DNA of 64,000 nt, from NCBI RefSeq assembly GCF_030817495.1, contig NZ_JAUSZK010000001.1, positions 1,963,001 to 2,027,000 on the forward strand. Reading direction: 5' to 3'. Positions 7,606-16,583 of the stretch are shown here, piece after piece. The notes under the pieces were generated by a model that worked only from the letters and a program-made list of their open reading frames with translations, made no database searches and had not been told where the DNA came from. This DNA is from Streptomyces sp. V3I7. Lineage in GTDB: Bacteria; Actinomycetota; Actinomycetes; Streptomycetales; Streptomycetaceae. Within the stretch, counting starts at the first letter, position 1; each line of letters opens with the position of its first letter. A program made the translations under genes and the position numbers.

Positions 7606-8454
7606 TCAGTCGATGACCGTGAAGCCGTGTCGGGCGGCCAGCCTCGTCAGGGAGGTCCGGCCGGGGACGCCGTCCGCGTCGCTGCCGCTGTAGCCGAGGT
7701 GGCGCTGCCACGCGGCGTAGGCGGCGATGGTCTTCGTGCCCCAGCTGCCGTCGACGTACTGGCCGGCCAGCATGCCCTCGGCCTTCAGCGCACGCTCGAC
7801 GACGAGGACTTCGGACCCGTGCGTGGTGTGCCCCTGCGGGGCGGCCGGGTCGTGGCGCGCGGAGTACACCACATGCGCCAGCGAGACCCGGGGCTTCGAA
7901 GGCGCCGCGCCCGCCCACTGCTGGAGGGCGGCCTTGCTCGCGAAATTCGCCACGTTCCGGTCGATGCCGCCCGCGTCACCGTACTGGTGGACCGTCCACG
8001 CGTGCTGGATGCGCGGATGTCCGGCCGGTGCGCCCGGATCGGCGATCCACAGGCCGTCGCCGACGTACGACGTGGTGTCGCGACCCTTCCAGTAGTTCAG
8101 GTTGCAGTACAGCAGGACGCGATGGCCGGGCGCCTTGCTCTTGACGTACCGGATCCAGGCGTCCTTCTCGGCGTTGGAGACGTCCGAGTCCTCCCAGTCG
8201 AAGGCCAGCATCTCGCCCTTGGCGAGGCTCACCTTGGACAGGAAGTAGTCGGCCTCGGCGAGGTTTCTGACGCCGTGGGCGTAGTGGTAGTAGCCGACGA
8301 CGAGTCCGGCCCTGCGGGCGTGATCGCGCTGCGCCTGCCACTTGGGGTTGGTGTAGCTCGTGCCTTCGGTGACCTTGATGAACACGAAGTCGATGCCTTC
8401 CGTGGGAAAGGCCTCGGATTGATACGACGCGACGTCGATGCCCTTGACGGTCAT
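7606..8454 (-). CDS. GH25 family muramidase with C-terminal peptidoglycan-binding-like domain
   Basis: 282 residues. The GH25 lysozyme fold begins GIDVASYQ (about 5-12) with its catalytic Asp, and the acidic pair is in MLAFDWEDSD (about 88-97). The C-terminal 90 residues (VVERALKAEGMLAGQYVDGSWGTKTIAAYAAWQRHLG) resemble a PG_binding_1 repeat. GH25 enzymes cleave the MurNAc-GlcNAc bond. No signal peptide is present: the protein starts MTVKGIDVAS, so it may leave by a holin-like or other route, or act on lysis. Start taken at the second ATG (8452-8454), which has AAGG at good spacing; an ATG two codons earlier overlaps the ribosome site. Confidence 0.85.
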   Translation of the reverse strand: MTVKGIDVASYQSEAFPTEGIDFVFIKVTEGTSYTNPKWQAQRDHARRAGLVVGYYHYAHGVRNLAEADYFLSKVSLAKGEMLAFDWEDSDVSNAEKDAWIRYVKSKAPGHRVLLYCNLNYWKGRDTTSYVGDGLWIADPGAPAGHPRIQHAWTVHQYGDAGGIDRNVANFASKAALQQWAGAAPSKPRVSLAHVVYSARHDPAAPQGHTTHGSEVLVVERALKAEGMLAGQYVDGSWGTKTIAAYAAWQRHLGYSGSDADGVPGRTSLTRLAARHGFTVID

Positions 8455-8622
8455 CAGCATCCCTTCACCGGTAGTGGGTGCTCGTGCTCTCTCTCGTACG
8501 TTCAACGCGTAAAGACGAGTGAGCGGCCGGGCCGGTTGCGGTGAGGGGACGGACGGCAAATGGAACACGGCCCAGGTCTTCGGATGCTTCCGCTGACCTG
8601 AGCCTTGCTCGTGTCCTGTGAC

Positions 8623-8697
<75 letters not shown>

Positions 8698-8711
8698 CGG
8701 GACAGGTCGAC

Positions 8712-8742
8712 AGCCTACATGGACACGGGTCCCGTCCTGCAA
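8712..8742 (-). promoter_or_regulatory. Possible tRNA-Val promoter
   Basis: On the minus strand a TTGCAG (8737-8742) and TAGGCT (8712-8717) resemble vegetative -35 and -10 boxes ahead of the tRNA. The 19-base spacing is longer than usual, so this is tentative. Confidence 0.35.
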
Positions 8743-8895
8743 ACCGTGCCCGGGGCCGGAGGCCCGAGGCTCGTGCGATCACCCCTCGCCACCAGGAAGT
8801 CATAGGCGAACCGTGAACCAACCGGGTCGTGTCTTCGTCCTCGACAGGTGGGAGAATGGCAGCCCGCAGGGCGAAGGACGGCACAGGAGAGGGAT

Positions 8896-10245
8896 GTGAC
8901 GGCGACACCCCCGAGGACTTCAGGTGCGGTGCGCGATGTCCTGAGGCTGGTGAGTCTGCCCGTGGGAGTCGCGCTCGTCATGGCCGGGGCGTTCGCCGGT
9001 GGGGGGACGCGACGGTGGTTCGGGGGGCGGGCCGAGGGGCAGCGGGCCGAGGCGCAGGCCGCCAAGGATGCCGCCGCGGCCGCTTTCTACGAGCTGGACA
9101 GCGGCCAGCGGGACCTGCGGATCTCGGTCGAGACGATCGCCGCCGTGGACGACTCCGCGGCCGCCCGGCGGGCCGTGAGCGACTTCGAGGCGCTCGGGCG
9201 GCGCATCGACGAGGTCAGCCACCGCTACATCGAGGCCGTCGACGCGCACGATCTCGACCGCGACGGCCTGGAGGCCTCGGCCGCCGCACGGGCCCGTGCC
9301 GAGCTGACCGCCGCCAAGGACGAGCTGGTCAGGGTCAAGGGGGAGCTGGACCGGTTCGGCAACAGCCTCGGTCCCCTGCTCGGGAACGCCGAGACACGGC
9401 TGGCCCGGCTGGCGCCCGCCGTGGAGCGGGCCCGGCAGGCGCTGCTCGCGGCGACCGGCGCCCTGGACGGCGTACGGGAGTCGGGGCTGCGGGCGGACGA
9501 CCTGGCGGCCCGGCTCGCGGCGCTCTCCCCCGAGCTGACGCGGCTGAACCAGGGCGCCGGGCAGCACGGGGTGCAGGCGACGCTGGAGCGCGCGGAGCGG
9601 GTCGCGCGGGAGGCGGAGGCGATCCGGGCCGAGGCCGAGCGGCTGCCGGAGCGGGCCGCCGAGATCGACCACCGGCTGGTATCGCTGCGCACGCGCGCGC
9701 AGGCGCTGACCACCCGGGCCGGGCAGGTCGAGCAGGTGCTGAGCGAGCTGCGCCGCCGGTTCGCGGCCGCCTGCTGGCAGGACCTGCAGCCCCTGCCGGA
9801 GCAGGCGGCGGAGAGCGTACGGCAGGCCGAGCGGAAGCTCGCGGAGGCGCAGGCCGCGCGGGACGCGCAGCGCTGGCCGGACGCCACCTCACTGCTGTCG
9901 ACGGTGCGGGCGCTGCTGAACACCACGGACGAGGCGGTGTCGGCGGCCGGTGAGCGGCTCACGCGGCTGAACGCCGTGCAGAAGGACCCGCAGCAGGAGA
10001 TCGAGCGGACCCGGTTCGCGATCCGGGACGCGCAGCGGCTGGCGATGGCCGGGCGGGCCACGCCCGAGGCGCGGCACGCGCGTCCGCTGGACGAGGCGGT
10101 GGCCCGGCTGGAGCGGGCGGTGGGGACGCTGGAGGGGCGCCATCCCGACTACTGGCACTTCCTGACCGAGACGGAGGCGGTACGGGGGTCGGTGGCGCGG
10201 GTGGTCACGCAGATCCGCGGGGAGCGCGGCGGCACCGGCTCCTAG
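8896..10245 (+). CDS. Membrane-anchored coiled-coil protein of unknown function
   Basis: 449 residues. One N-terminal membrane segment (VLRLVSLPVGVALVMAGAFAGG, about 15-35, quoted in part) is followed by a long Ala/Arg/Glu-rich region with heptad-like spacing, for example AETRLARLAPAVERARQALL and AEAIRAEAERLPERAAEID. I see no enzymatic motif. The composition suggests an elongated coiled coil facing the cytoplasm or cell wall. Start is GTG at 8896 with GGAGAGGG just upstream, rather than the longer open frame from 8848. Confidence 0.75.
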   Translation: MTATPPRTSGAVRDVLRLVSLPVGVALVMAGAFAGGGTRRWFGGRAEGQRAEAQAAKDAAAAAFYELDSGQRDLRISVETIAAVDDSAAARRAVSDFEALGRRIDEVSHRYIEAVDAHDLDRDGLEASAAARARAELTAAKDELVRVKGELDRFGNSLGPLLGNAETRLARLAPAVERARQALLAATGALDGVRESGLRADDLAARLAALSPELTRLNQGAGQHGVQATLERAERVAREAEAIRAEAERLPERAAEIDHRLVSLRTRAQALTTRAGQVEQVLSELRRRFAAACWQDLQPLPEQAAESVRQAERKLAEAQAARDAQRWPDATSLLSTVRALLNTTDEAVSAAGERLTRLNAVQKDPQQEIERTRFAIRDAQRLAMAGRATPEARHARPLDEAVARLERAVGTLEGRHPDYWHFLTETEAVRGSVARVVTQIRGERGGTGS

Positions 10246-10366
10246 AGAGGCGCGCAGGTGGGCCGCGCGTTGCCGCTTGCTTCGGCGCGGCGGATATTGG
10301 GTGTTACGCGGGCGGAATCCGGGAGACCCGTACATTCTCCGCTCGCTACCGCACCGGGAGGCGGAC

Positions 10367-10915
10367 ATGGCCTCACACACACTGCGCCCGTCGGGGACGC
10401 GACGACGGACCCGGCTCGACGAGCACCTTCCCGTGGACCACCGGCTGAGCAGGATCTACCGGGTGGGCGCGGGCCTGATGGGTCTGTTCCTGCTCGCGTT
10501 CGGCATTCTCGGCCTGGTCGGGACCGGCGGTCAGGGCACCGTCCTGGGCATGGGCTCCAACACCGCGCTCGCCATCCTGTCGATCTGTGTCGGCGCGCTG
10601 CTGTTCGTGGGCATGGTGGCCGGCGGGAACTTCGCGTCCACGCTGAACATGGTGTTCGGCATCCTGTTCCTGGCCAGCGGGTTCATCAACCTGGGGCTGC
10701 TCGACACCGACTACAACGTCCTGAACTTCGAGATCCAGAACGTCCTGTTCAGCTTCGTGGTCGGGCTGCTGCTGATGGTGTTCGGGATGTACGGCAGGGT
10801 CGGTTCGACGCTGCCGCACGACAACCCGTACTGGCGGGCCCGCCACCCCGACGCGGTGGAGCAGGAGCGGCCGGTGCAGCCGGGGCGGCGGGACCGGCCG
10901 GATCAGGTGCGGTAG
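10367..10915 (+). CDS. DUF4383 family membrane protein
   Basis: 182 residues with four hydrophobic helices (about 32-52, 62-84, 92-110, 122-142). The hallmark LNMVFGILFLASGFINLGLL and the acidic DTDYNVLNF loop fit the DUF4383 family, whose function is unknown. Preceded by GGAGGCGGAC. Its 3' end overlaps the convergent amidase gene by 13 bases. Confidence 0.82.
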   Translation: MASHTLRPSGTRRRTRLDEHLPVDHRLSRIYRVGAGLMGLFLLAFGILGLVGTGGQGTVLGMGSNTALAILSICVGALLFVGMVAGGNFASTLNMVFGILFLASGFINLGLLDTDYNVLNFEIQNVLFSFVVGLLLMVFGMYGRVGSTLPHDNPYWRARHPDAVEQERPVQPGRRDRPDQVR

Positions 10916-12081
10916 GCGTAGTACGCGGCGTTCGGGTACGACGCGACGAGGCTCGCGACGGACCGGTTGTACGTGTTGGTGGAGTGGTACGACACGTACG
11001 GCACGCCCTGCGTGCTGCGCGAGGTGACGATCATGGAGTGGTCCTTGGACCCGTCCTTGTCGAAGTCCATCTGCAGCACGTCGCCGAGGTCCATCTGGTA
11101 GACGTTGGCGAGGCTGGTGACGCGCTTCGAGGACAGCGCGAACCAGGAGAACTCGTTGACGCCGATGAACGAGTCCGACTGGATGTCGGCGTTGCCGAAC
11201 CACTTGTGGAAGTCGTTCGTGTAGCCGGGGACGTGCGTCCAGCCGCCCGCCTTCAGGGACTGGCTGACGAAGTTGGTGCAGTCGCCGCCGGCGCCCTGGC
11301 CGTTGAAGTCGGGGTACGCGGTGTTGTACGTCTTCCAGTACTTCGTCGCGTACGCCGCCATGGCCTTGTAGTTGTACGTGCCCCCGGTGAGGCTCTTCGG
11401 CTTGGCCGGCGCGGGGTAGGAGGTGGCCGAGCGGGCCGCCTCCGGCGGGGCGTCGTCGTCGGCGGTCGTGGCGGCGACCAGCGGCTTGGCCACCTGGTTG
11501 ACCGCGAGGTAGCCGTCGTCGGTGTCGCGGACGCGGGTGAGCTGCCAGTCGCCGTCGCGGTCGGCCTTGAAGGTCAGCTCGTGGTGGGCCTGGAAGCCGG
11601 TGGTCTGCGGCTCGGTGCCCTTGGCGCCGGCGTAGGCCAGCGTCGTGGACTCCGTGACCTCGACGGTGGCGTGGCGGCCGTCGACCCGCGTCTTGTCCAG
11701 CGTGACGCGGGTGTCGGCGCCGCTGTACTCCTCGCCCAGCTTGGCGAGGCGGGACTGGCGGCGGTGCAGTTCGGTCAGCGCGGAGCGCTCCTCGCGCGAC
11801 TGCGCCGCGGACAGTCGTACGTCGCCGGAGAAGCCGGAGGCGAGCGGCTTGGCCGGCTGCTGCCCGCCCCCGTCCACCAGCGCGTCGGTGCGGTCGGTGA
11901 AGACCGCGTCGGCCAGCTTCTGGAAGGTGGCCTTGGTGCCGGCGTCCACGGTCGCGCCGTCGGTCACCGCCGCGCCCGCACTCCAGTTGGGCACCAGGGC
12001 CACGCCGGCGACGACCGAGGCGGCCGCCGCCGTGACTATGGCGGTGCGGCGCCGCTTATGGCTGAGTCTTCTCGAGTTCAA
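10903..12081 (-). CDS. Secreted amidase-domain protein (Amidase_6)
   Basis: 392 residues. The N terminus MNSRRLSHKRRRTAIVTAAAAS... is a signal peptide or anchor. The C-terminal half holds the Amidase_6 domain, with YNYKAMAAYATKYWKTYN leading to the catalytic cysteine in GGDCTNFVSQSL (about 270-281) and a later histidine at KDHSMIV. The family is related to NlpC/P60-like papain fold peptidases and is expected to act on cell-wall peptides. The first half is poorly conserved. Runs ahead of two other cell-wall genes on the same strand. Confidence 0.82.
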   Translation of the reverse strand: MNSRRLSHKRRRTAIVTAAAASVVAGVALVPNWSAGAAVTDGATVDAGTKATFQKLADAVFTDRTDALVDGGGQQPAKPLASGFSGDVRLSAAQSREERSALTELHRRQSRLAKLGEEYSGADTRVTLDKTRVDGRHATVEVTESTTLAYAGAKGTEPQTTGFQAHHELTFKADRDGDWQLTRVRDTDDGYLAVNQVAKPLVAATTADDDAPPEAARSATSYPAPAKPKSLTGGTYNYKAMAAYATKYWKTYNTAYPDFNGQGAGGDCTNFVSQSLKAGGWTHVPGYTNDFHKWFGNADIQSDSFIGVNEFSWFALSSKRVTSLANVYQMDLGDVLQMDFDKDGSKDHSMIVTSRSTQGVPYVSYHSTNTYNRSVASLVASYPNAAYYAYRT

Positions 12082-12189
12082 TGATGTTTCCCCTCTTCAC
12101 CGGCAGAGCTGCCGGAGGCGGAATCTTCGCACGTTCTGTGCGACTGCCGTGAAGGACGTTGCACAGCTGCAACCAGCCTTGTGCGTACG

Positions 12190-13482
12190 TCACTTGACGA
12201 CGGTGGACCAGTCGGGGGACTGGGCCGGGTCGAGGCTGCGCAGGTTCGCCAGGGTCTGCGGCTTCTGCACGTCCATCCAGTCGGCGAGCTCCTTGAAGGA
12301 GACGCACTTGACGCCGGGCTTGGTGCAGACGTTCTTCACGACCTGGTCGATGGCCTTCATGTAGACGCCGCCGTTCCAGTCCTCGAAGTGGTTGCCGATG
12401 AACAGGGGCGCGCGGCTGCCGTAGTACACGCGGTTGAAGCCGGCCATGTAGGAGGCGACGGTCTCCTGTTCCCACCGGGGGTACTTCGCGGGGTCGCCGT
12501 GGACCTCGCCCTCGGACTGGTTGTAGAGGAAGTTGAAGTCCATCGACAGGCCCTGGTACTTGCCGCCCTCGTAGGGCAGCAGTTGCAGCGGGAAGTCCCA
12601 GATGCCGTTCTTCTTGACCGGCCATATCTGGTAGTCGCCGGAGGAGCTGGCGTCGTAGCGCCAGCCGTAGTCCTTGATGGCCTTCAGCAGGTTCTTCTGG
12701 CCCTCCAGGCAGGGCGCGCGGCCGCCGGTGATCTCGCGCTTGAAGTCGAAGGGCAGGGCGGGGATGTCCTTGAAGCCGGTGTTGGTCTTCCAGTTCTCCA
12801 CGAAGGAGTAGAACTGGTCGATCTCGCTCCTCCACTCCTCGACGCTCCAGTCGCCGCCGCCTTTGGCGCCGCAGAAGTGGCCGTTGAAGTGGGTGCCGAT
12901 CTCGTTGCCGTCCTCGTACGCCTTGCCCAACTGCTGGAGCGTGTCGCGTATGTGGGCGTCGGTGGCGTAGTCGATGGCGGCCGCGCCCGCGGCGTGCTGG
13001 GGCGGGTGGTAGAGGTGGCTCTTGCTCTTGGGCAGCAGGTAGATGCCGGTGAGGAAGAACGTCATGTGGGCGTTGTACTGCTGGGCCAGTTCCCGGTAGT
13101 GGGAGAAGAGCGCGTCGTCGCCCTGGAGGGCGCCGTCCCAGGAGAAGACGACGAACTGGGGCGGTTTCTCGCCGGGTTTGAGCGGTTCGGCCTTCAACTC
13201 GCCCTTCTGTGGGCCGGTGTAGGACGTGGAGCCGTCGCCGAGGATCTTCGTCCTGCCGTCCCAGGAGGGCGTCGGGCGGGCGGTCGGTGCGCGCCCGCCG
13301 CCCTTGGCGGACGCGGCGGGCGTGGTGCTGTCCGAGCGGTTCAGCGCCAGGTAGCCCCCCACCAGCGAGGCGACGACGAGCAGGGCGGCGAGTGTCAGGA
13401 CTTCCGGACGGGTGCTGCGGCGGCGGGAGCGGGCCCGGCGACGTCGGCCGTCCGTCGGCTGCTGGTTCATTCGGCGGCTCAT
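12190..13482 (-). CDS. Polysaccharide-deacetylase-like membrane-anchored protein
   Basis: 430 residues. A basic N terminus (RRRRARSRRRSTR) precedes a single membrane segment (about 24-43), then a Pro/Thr-rich linker. The catalytic domain opens VVFSWDGALQGDDALF (NodB motif 1 variant) and has GNEIGTHFNGHFCG (HxxxH motif 2), as in carbohydrate esterase 4-like enzymes. The motifs diverge from true deacetylases (SWDG rather than TFDDG), so the activity may differ. Starts 50 bp after the PBP stop and is probably cotranscribed with it. Start uncertain between ATG at 13482 and 13470. Confidence 0.75.
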   Translation of the reverse strand: MSRRMNQQPTDGRRRRARSRRRSTRPEVLTLAALLVVASLVGGYLALNRSDSTTPAASAKGGGRAPTARPTPSWDGRTKILGDGSTSYTGPQKGELKAEPLKPGEKPPQFVVFSWDGALQGDDALFSHYRELAQQYNAHMTFFLTGIYLLPKSKSHLYHPPQHAAGAAAIDYATDAHIRDTLQQLGKAYEDGNEIGTHFNGHFCGAKGGGDWSVEEWRSEIDQFYSFVENWKTNTGFKDIPALPFDFKREITGGRAPCLEGQKNLLKAIKDYGWRYDASSSGDYQIWPVKKNGIWDFPLQLLPYEGGKYQGLSMDFNFLYNQSEGEVHGDPAKYPRWEQETVASYMAGFNRVYYGSRAPLFIGNHFEDWNGGVYMKAIDQVVKNVCTKPGVKCVSFKELADWMDVQKPQTLANLRSLDPAQSPDWSTVVK

Positions 13483-13531
13483 TCTGCGTGGAAGGTGTGG
13501 GAGGCGGCGGTGGCACGCCGGGTCCCGGTGG

Positions 13532-15787
13532 TCATCCAAGGCCCATGGCCCGTGCCCAGATGCCGTACGGGACGCTGTCGGCGGGCGGGCCGTCCAGGCC
13601 CTTGAGCGGGAGCGGTTCGAGGCTCTTGGCCAGGTCGATCCGGTAGAGGACGACGGCGGTCGACACGGACGCGTCGGTGCCGGCGTACCAGGCGGCGGTG
13701 TCGTTCTGGGTGGTGCCTGCCTTGCCGCCGGCCGTGGGCCTGGTGGCGGCGGCGGTGGGGTGGGCGAGGCGCAGGGAGTCGGTGAGCGCCTGGGTGACCT
13801 GCTGGGCCACCCGGGCACCGACCGCCTGGCGCGAGGCGGGCCGGTCCAGGGCGACCGTGGCGCCGTTGCGGGTGATGCGGCGCACCGAGTAGGGCTCGGT
13901 GTGCCTGCCGCCGGCGGCGAAGGTGGCGTACCCGCTGGCCATGCGGATCGCGCTGGGCGAGGCGTTGCCCAGGGACAGTGCGGGCACCTGCGGGCCCATG
14001 CTGGAGTGGAGCAGGCCGGCCGCCTCGGCGGTGTCGCGGACCTTGTCCAGCCCGGTGTCCATGCCGAGCTGCATGAAGGGTGTGTTCACGGACTGGGCGA
14101 GGGCCTTGCCGAGGCTGATCCGGCCGTAGGAGCGCTCGCCGTCGTTGCGGGCGGCGACCTTCTTGCCGCTGCGGTCCCAGTAGGGCCCCTCGGGGGTGTT
14201 GACGGGGATGCCGTCGTCGCCGTCGTACACGGTCTCGGGCGTGACGGGGGTGGCCGGTCCGCCGCGGATCTTGCGGACGCCGTGTTCGAGGGCGGCGGCG
14301 TAGACGAACGGCTGGAAGGCCGAACCGGCCTGCACGGTGGAGGCGTTGGACTCGTTGTAGCCCTGTCTGCGATGGTCGGGTCCGCCGTGGACGGCGAGGA
14401 TCCGTCCGTCGGCGGCCACCGAGGCGGCGCCGTAGTGGGCGGTCCTGGCCAGGTGGCGGGAGTCCTTGCGGGCCTGCTCGCGGACCTTGGTCACGGCGTC
14501 GGTGAGGACGGTCTCGCGGTGGCGGTCGAAGGTCGTGTAGATCTGGTAGCCGCCGAGGTCGAACTGCTTGTCGGACAGGTGCGCCGACTTCTTGGCGTAC
14601 TGCTGGGCCAGTTCCACGAGGTAGTCGCTCTGTTTGCCGGTGTCGTACAGGCGGGAGGACTTCAGCGGCTCGGGGAACGTCCTGATCCGGGCCCGCTCGG
14701 ACGGCGACAGCTTGCCGATCTTGACCATCCGGTCGAGGATCCAGGACCAGCGCTCCACCGCGCGGGCGTGGTTGACCTTGCCGAGGGTGGGGTCGTACAG
14801 GCCGGCGCCCTTGAGCAGGGAGGCGAGCATGGCGGCCTCGCTGACGTCGAGTTCGCCGACGTCCTTGCCGTAGTAGGCCTGGGCCGCGCGCTGGATGCCG
14901 TACGTGCCGCGGCCGAACCAGCTGGTGTTGAGGTAGCCCTCGAGGATCTGGTCCTTGCTCATCCGGTTGTCGAGCTTGAGGGAGATCATCGCCTCGGTGT
15001 ACTTGCGGCTGACCGTCTGGTTCTGCGTCAGGTAGACGTTCTTGACGTACTGCTGGGTGATGGTGGAGCCGCCCTGGGTGCCGCCGGTGCCGACGGTCCG
15101 CCACAGGGCGCGGGTGATGCCTTCGAGGGAGATGCCGGGGTCGGAGTAGAAGCTCTCGTTCTCGGCGGCGAGCACGGCCCAGCGCACGTGCTGGGGAACG
15201 TCCTTGAGCGGCATCTCCTGCCGCCGCACCCAGCCGGTGCGGGCCATCGGCGTCCCGTCGGACCAGAAGTACACGTTGTCCTGCTGGGTGGCGAACGAGT
15301 TGAGGTTGTCCGGCACGTCCGTCGCCGCGTAGGAGATGCCGAGGAACAGGCTCGTCAGCCCGAAGGCCGCCAGTACGGTTCCGAGCCACTGGCGGCCGGA
15401 GGGTATCCAGCGCCGCCAGCCGTCCCGGCCGGGCCGCGGGTAGACGGGTCTGAGGCGGCGGGCGTACGGGGCGAGGCGGGCGAGCGAGGGGCCCGCGGCG
15501 TCGCGCAGGCGGGCGAGGGCGGGGAGACGGGAGGCGGAGCGCTCGGCGCGGCGGCGTTCGGCGCGGCGACGCTCGGCGCGGCCGTCACGGGCGGGGGTGT
15601 CACGGGCGGGGGTGTCCGGCTGTTCCGGCGGCGGGGGCAAACGCAGCTGCATGGTGGCGTCCGCCCGCAGCGCGTCCACCTTCAGACGCAGCGTCATGTC
15701 CGACCTCGGCGGCTCCCCGTTCCCGGGTCCGGATCCGTCCGGCTCGCCGCCGTTCGGATCGTCCGCCTGCGGCCATGCGTCCGTCAC
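13532..15787 (-). CDS. Class A penicillin-binding protein with altered transpeptidase site
   Basis: 751 residues. A long charged cytoplasmic tail with AERRR repeats (about 66-83) is followed by a membrane helix (about 134-153). The GT51 transglycosylase domain (about 195-360) has Glu209 in AENESFYSDPG, GGSTITQQYVKN and ILEGYLNTSWFG. The transpeptidase domain (about 450-715) has SVN at 566-568 and KAGT at 689-692. However, the expected SxxK nucleophile motif reads Ser489-Ala-Phe-Gln492, so the general-base lysine is replaced by glutamine. Glycan polymerisation is likely; cross-linking is doubtful. Start GTG at 15787 follows GAGGGGGA. It leads the downstream deacetylase-like gene. Confidence 0.88.
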   Translation of the reverse strand: MTDAWPQADDPNGGEPDGSGPGNGEPPRSDMTLRLKVDALRADATMQLRLPPPPEQPDTPARDTPARDGRAERRRAERRRAERSASRLPALARLRDAAGPSLARLAPYARRLRPVYPRPGRDGWRRWIPSGRQWLGTVLAAFGLTSLFLGISYAATDVPDNLNSFATQQDNVYFWSDGTPMARTGWVRRQEMPLKDVPQHVRWAVLAAENESFYSDPGISLEGITRALWRTVGTGGTQGGSTITQQYVKNVYLTQNQTVSRKYTEAMISLKLDNRMSKDQILEGYLNTSWFGRGTYGIQRAAQAYYGKDVGELDVSEAAMLASLLKGAGLYDPTLGKVNHARAVERWSWILDRMVKIGKLSPSERARIRTFPEPLKSSRLYDTGKQSDYLVELAQQYAKKSAHLSDKQFDLGGYQIYTTFDRHRETVLTDAVTKVREQARKDSRHLARTAHYGAASVAADGRILAVHGGPDHRRQGYNESNASTVQAGSAFQPFVYAAALEHGVRKIRGGPATPVTPETVYDGDDGIPVNTPEGPYWDRSGKKVAARNDGERSYGRISLGKALAQSVNTPFMQLGMDTGLDKVRDTAEAAGLLHSSMGPQVPALSLGNASPSAIRMASGYATFAAGGRHTEPYSVRRITRNGATVALDRPASRQAVGARVAQQVTQALTDSLRLAHPTAAATRPTAGGKAGTTQNDTAAWYAGTDASVSTAVVLYRIDLAKSLEPLPLKGLDGPPADSVPYGIWARAMGLG

Positions 15788-16020
15788 GACTGGGTCCCCC
15801 TCGCATCTGGTCCTGCTCGCGCGGTCGGACCAGTGGGCGGACACCGCCCCGGCGGGCGCGGCGCTACAAGCCCCCCACTTCCCCCGGTCTCACGGCTCCT
15901 CGCGGCGTGCCCAAATTATCAGCGCCATTTGCAAAATCTCCACAGAGGTATCGGACAGAAACGAACACTCGTGGAATTCCGAGCCGTCGTGTCGAACGTC
16001 ACGCCAGCTAGCCTGTGCCC

Positions 16021-16242
16021 ATGCCTCGTTACGAATACCGCTGCCGGACCTGCGGCGACACCTTCGAACTGAGCCGTCCGATGGCGGAGTCCTCCGCCCC
16101 GGCCGCCTGCCCCACGGGCCACGACGACACGGTCAAGCTGCTGTCGGCGGTGGCCGTCGGCGGCACGGCCTCGTCCGCCGCCCCGGCTCCGCGGGCGGGC
16201 GGAGGGGGCGGCGGATGCTGTGGTGGGGGTTGCTGCGGCTGA
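16021..16242 (+). CDS. FmdB-family zinc ribbon protein
   Basis: 73 residues. Starts MPRYEYRCRTCGDTFEL, the FmdB/CxxC zinc-ribbon signature; the second pair is degenerate (AACPTGHDD). The tail is a Gly/Cys run ending GGGCCGGGCCG, typical of actinobacterial members. FmdB proteins are thought to be regulatory or metal binding; no partner is evident here. Followed by the 29-bp repeat array. Confidence 0.85.
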   Translation: MPRYEYRCRTCGDTFELSRPMAESSAPAACPTGHDDTVKLLSAVAVGGTASSAAPAPRAGGGGGGCCGGGCCG

Positions 16243-16295
16243 TCTTTGGGGGGCGACGGGGTCAACGGGGGTGGGACAACAGGCGTGGGCCAACG

Positions 16296-16583
16296 GGTGT
16301 TGGCGCCTACGCGTGTCGGCCTGCGCGTGTGGGCCTACAGCTGTTGGCCAACTGCTGATTACCCACGCCAGTTGACCAGACTGCGGGCGGTCTACGCCCG
16401 TTGGCCACACGCCGGTTGCCTACAGCCGTAGGCCTGCCGACGGGTTGCCTACAGCCGTTGGCCCACCGACGGGTTGCCTCCGGCCGTAGGCCACCCGGCC
16501 GGTTGCCTACAGCCGTTGGCCCGCCGACCAGCTGCCTCCAGCCGTAGGCCACCCGGCCGGTTGCCTACAACCCTTGGGCCGCC
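16296..16583. repeat. 29-bp tandem repeat array of small hairpins
   Basis: Units starting GGTTGCC recur every 29 bases at 16414, 16443, 16472, 16501, (AGCTGCC) 16530 and 16559, with degenerate copies back to about 16296. Each carries GCCTAC-AGCC-GTAGGC, an inverted repeat with a 6-bp stem. The last unit includes the TAG stop of the convergent HAD gene. There are no unique spacers, so it is not CRISPR. It occupies the whole gap between the convergent fmdB and HAD genes and may act as a terminator cluster. Confidence 0.85.

Noticed and set aside
9225-10061. Ser/Arg-rich minus-strand frame over the coiled-coil gene
   Set aside because: Typical antisense of an Ala/Arg/Glu-rich gene; no start signal.
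16384-16583. CRISPR array
   Set aside because: The 29-bp units are contiguous and imperfect, with no unique spacers and no cas genes.
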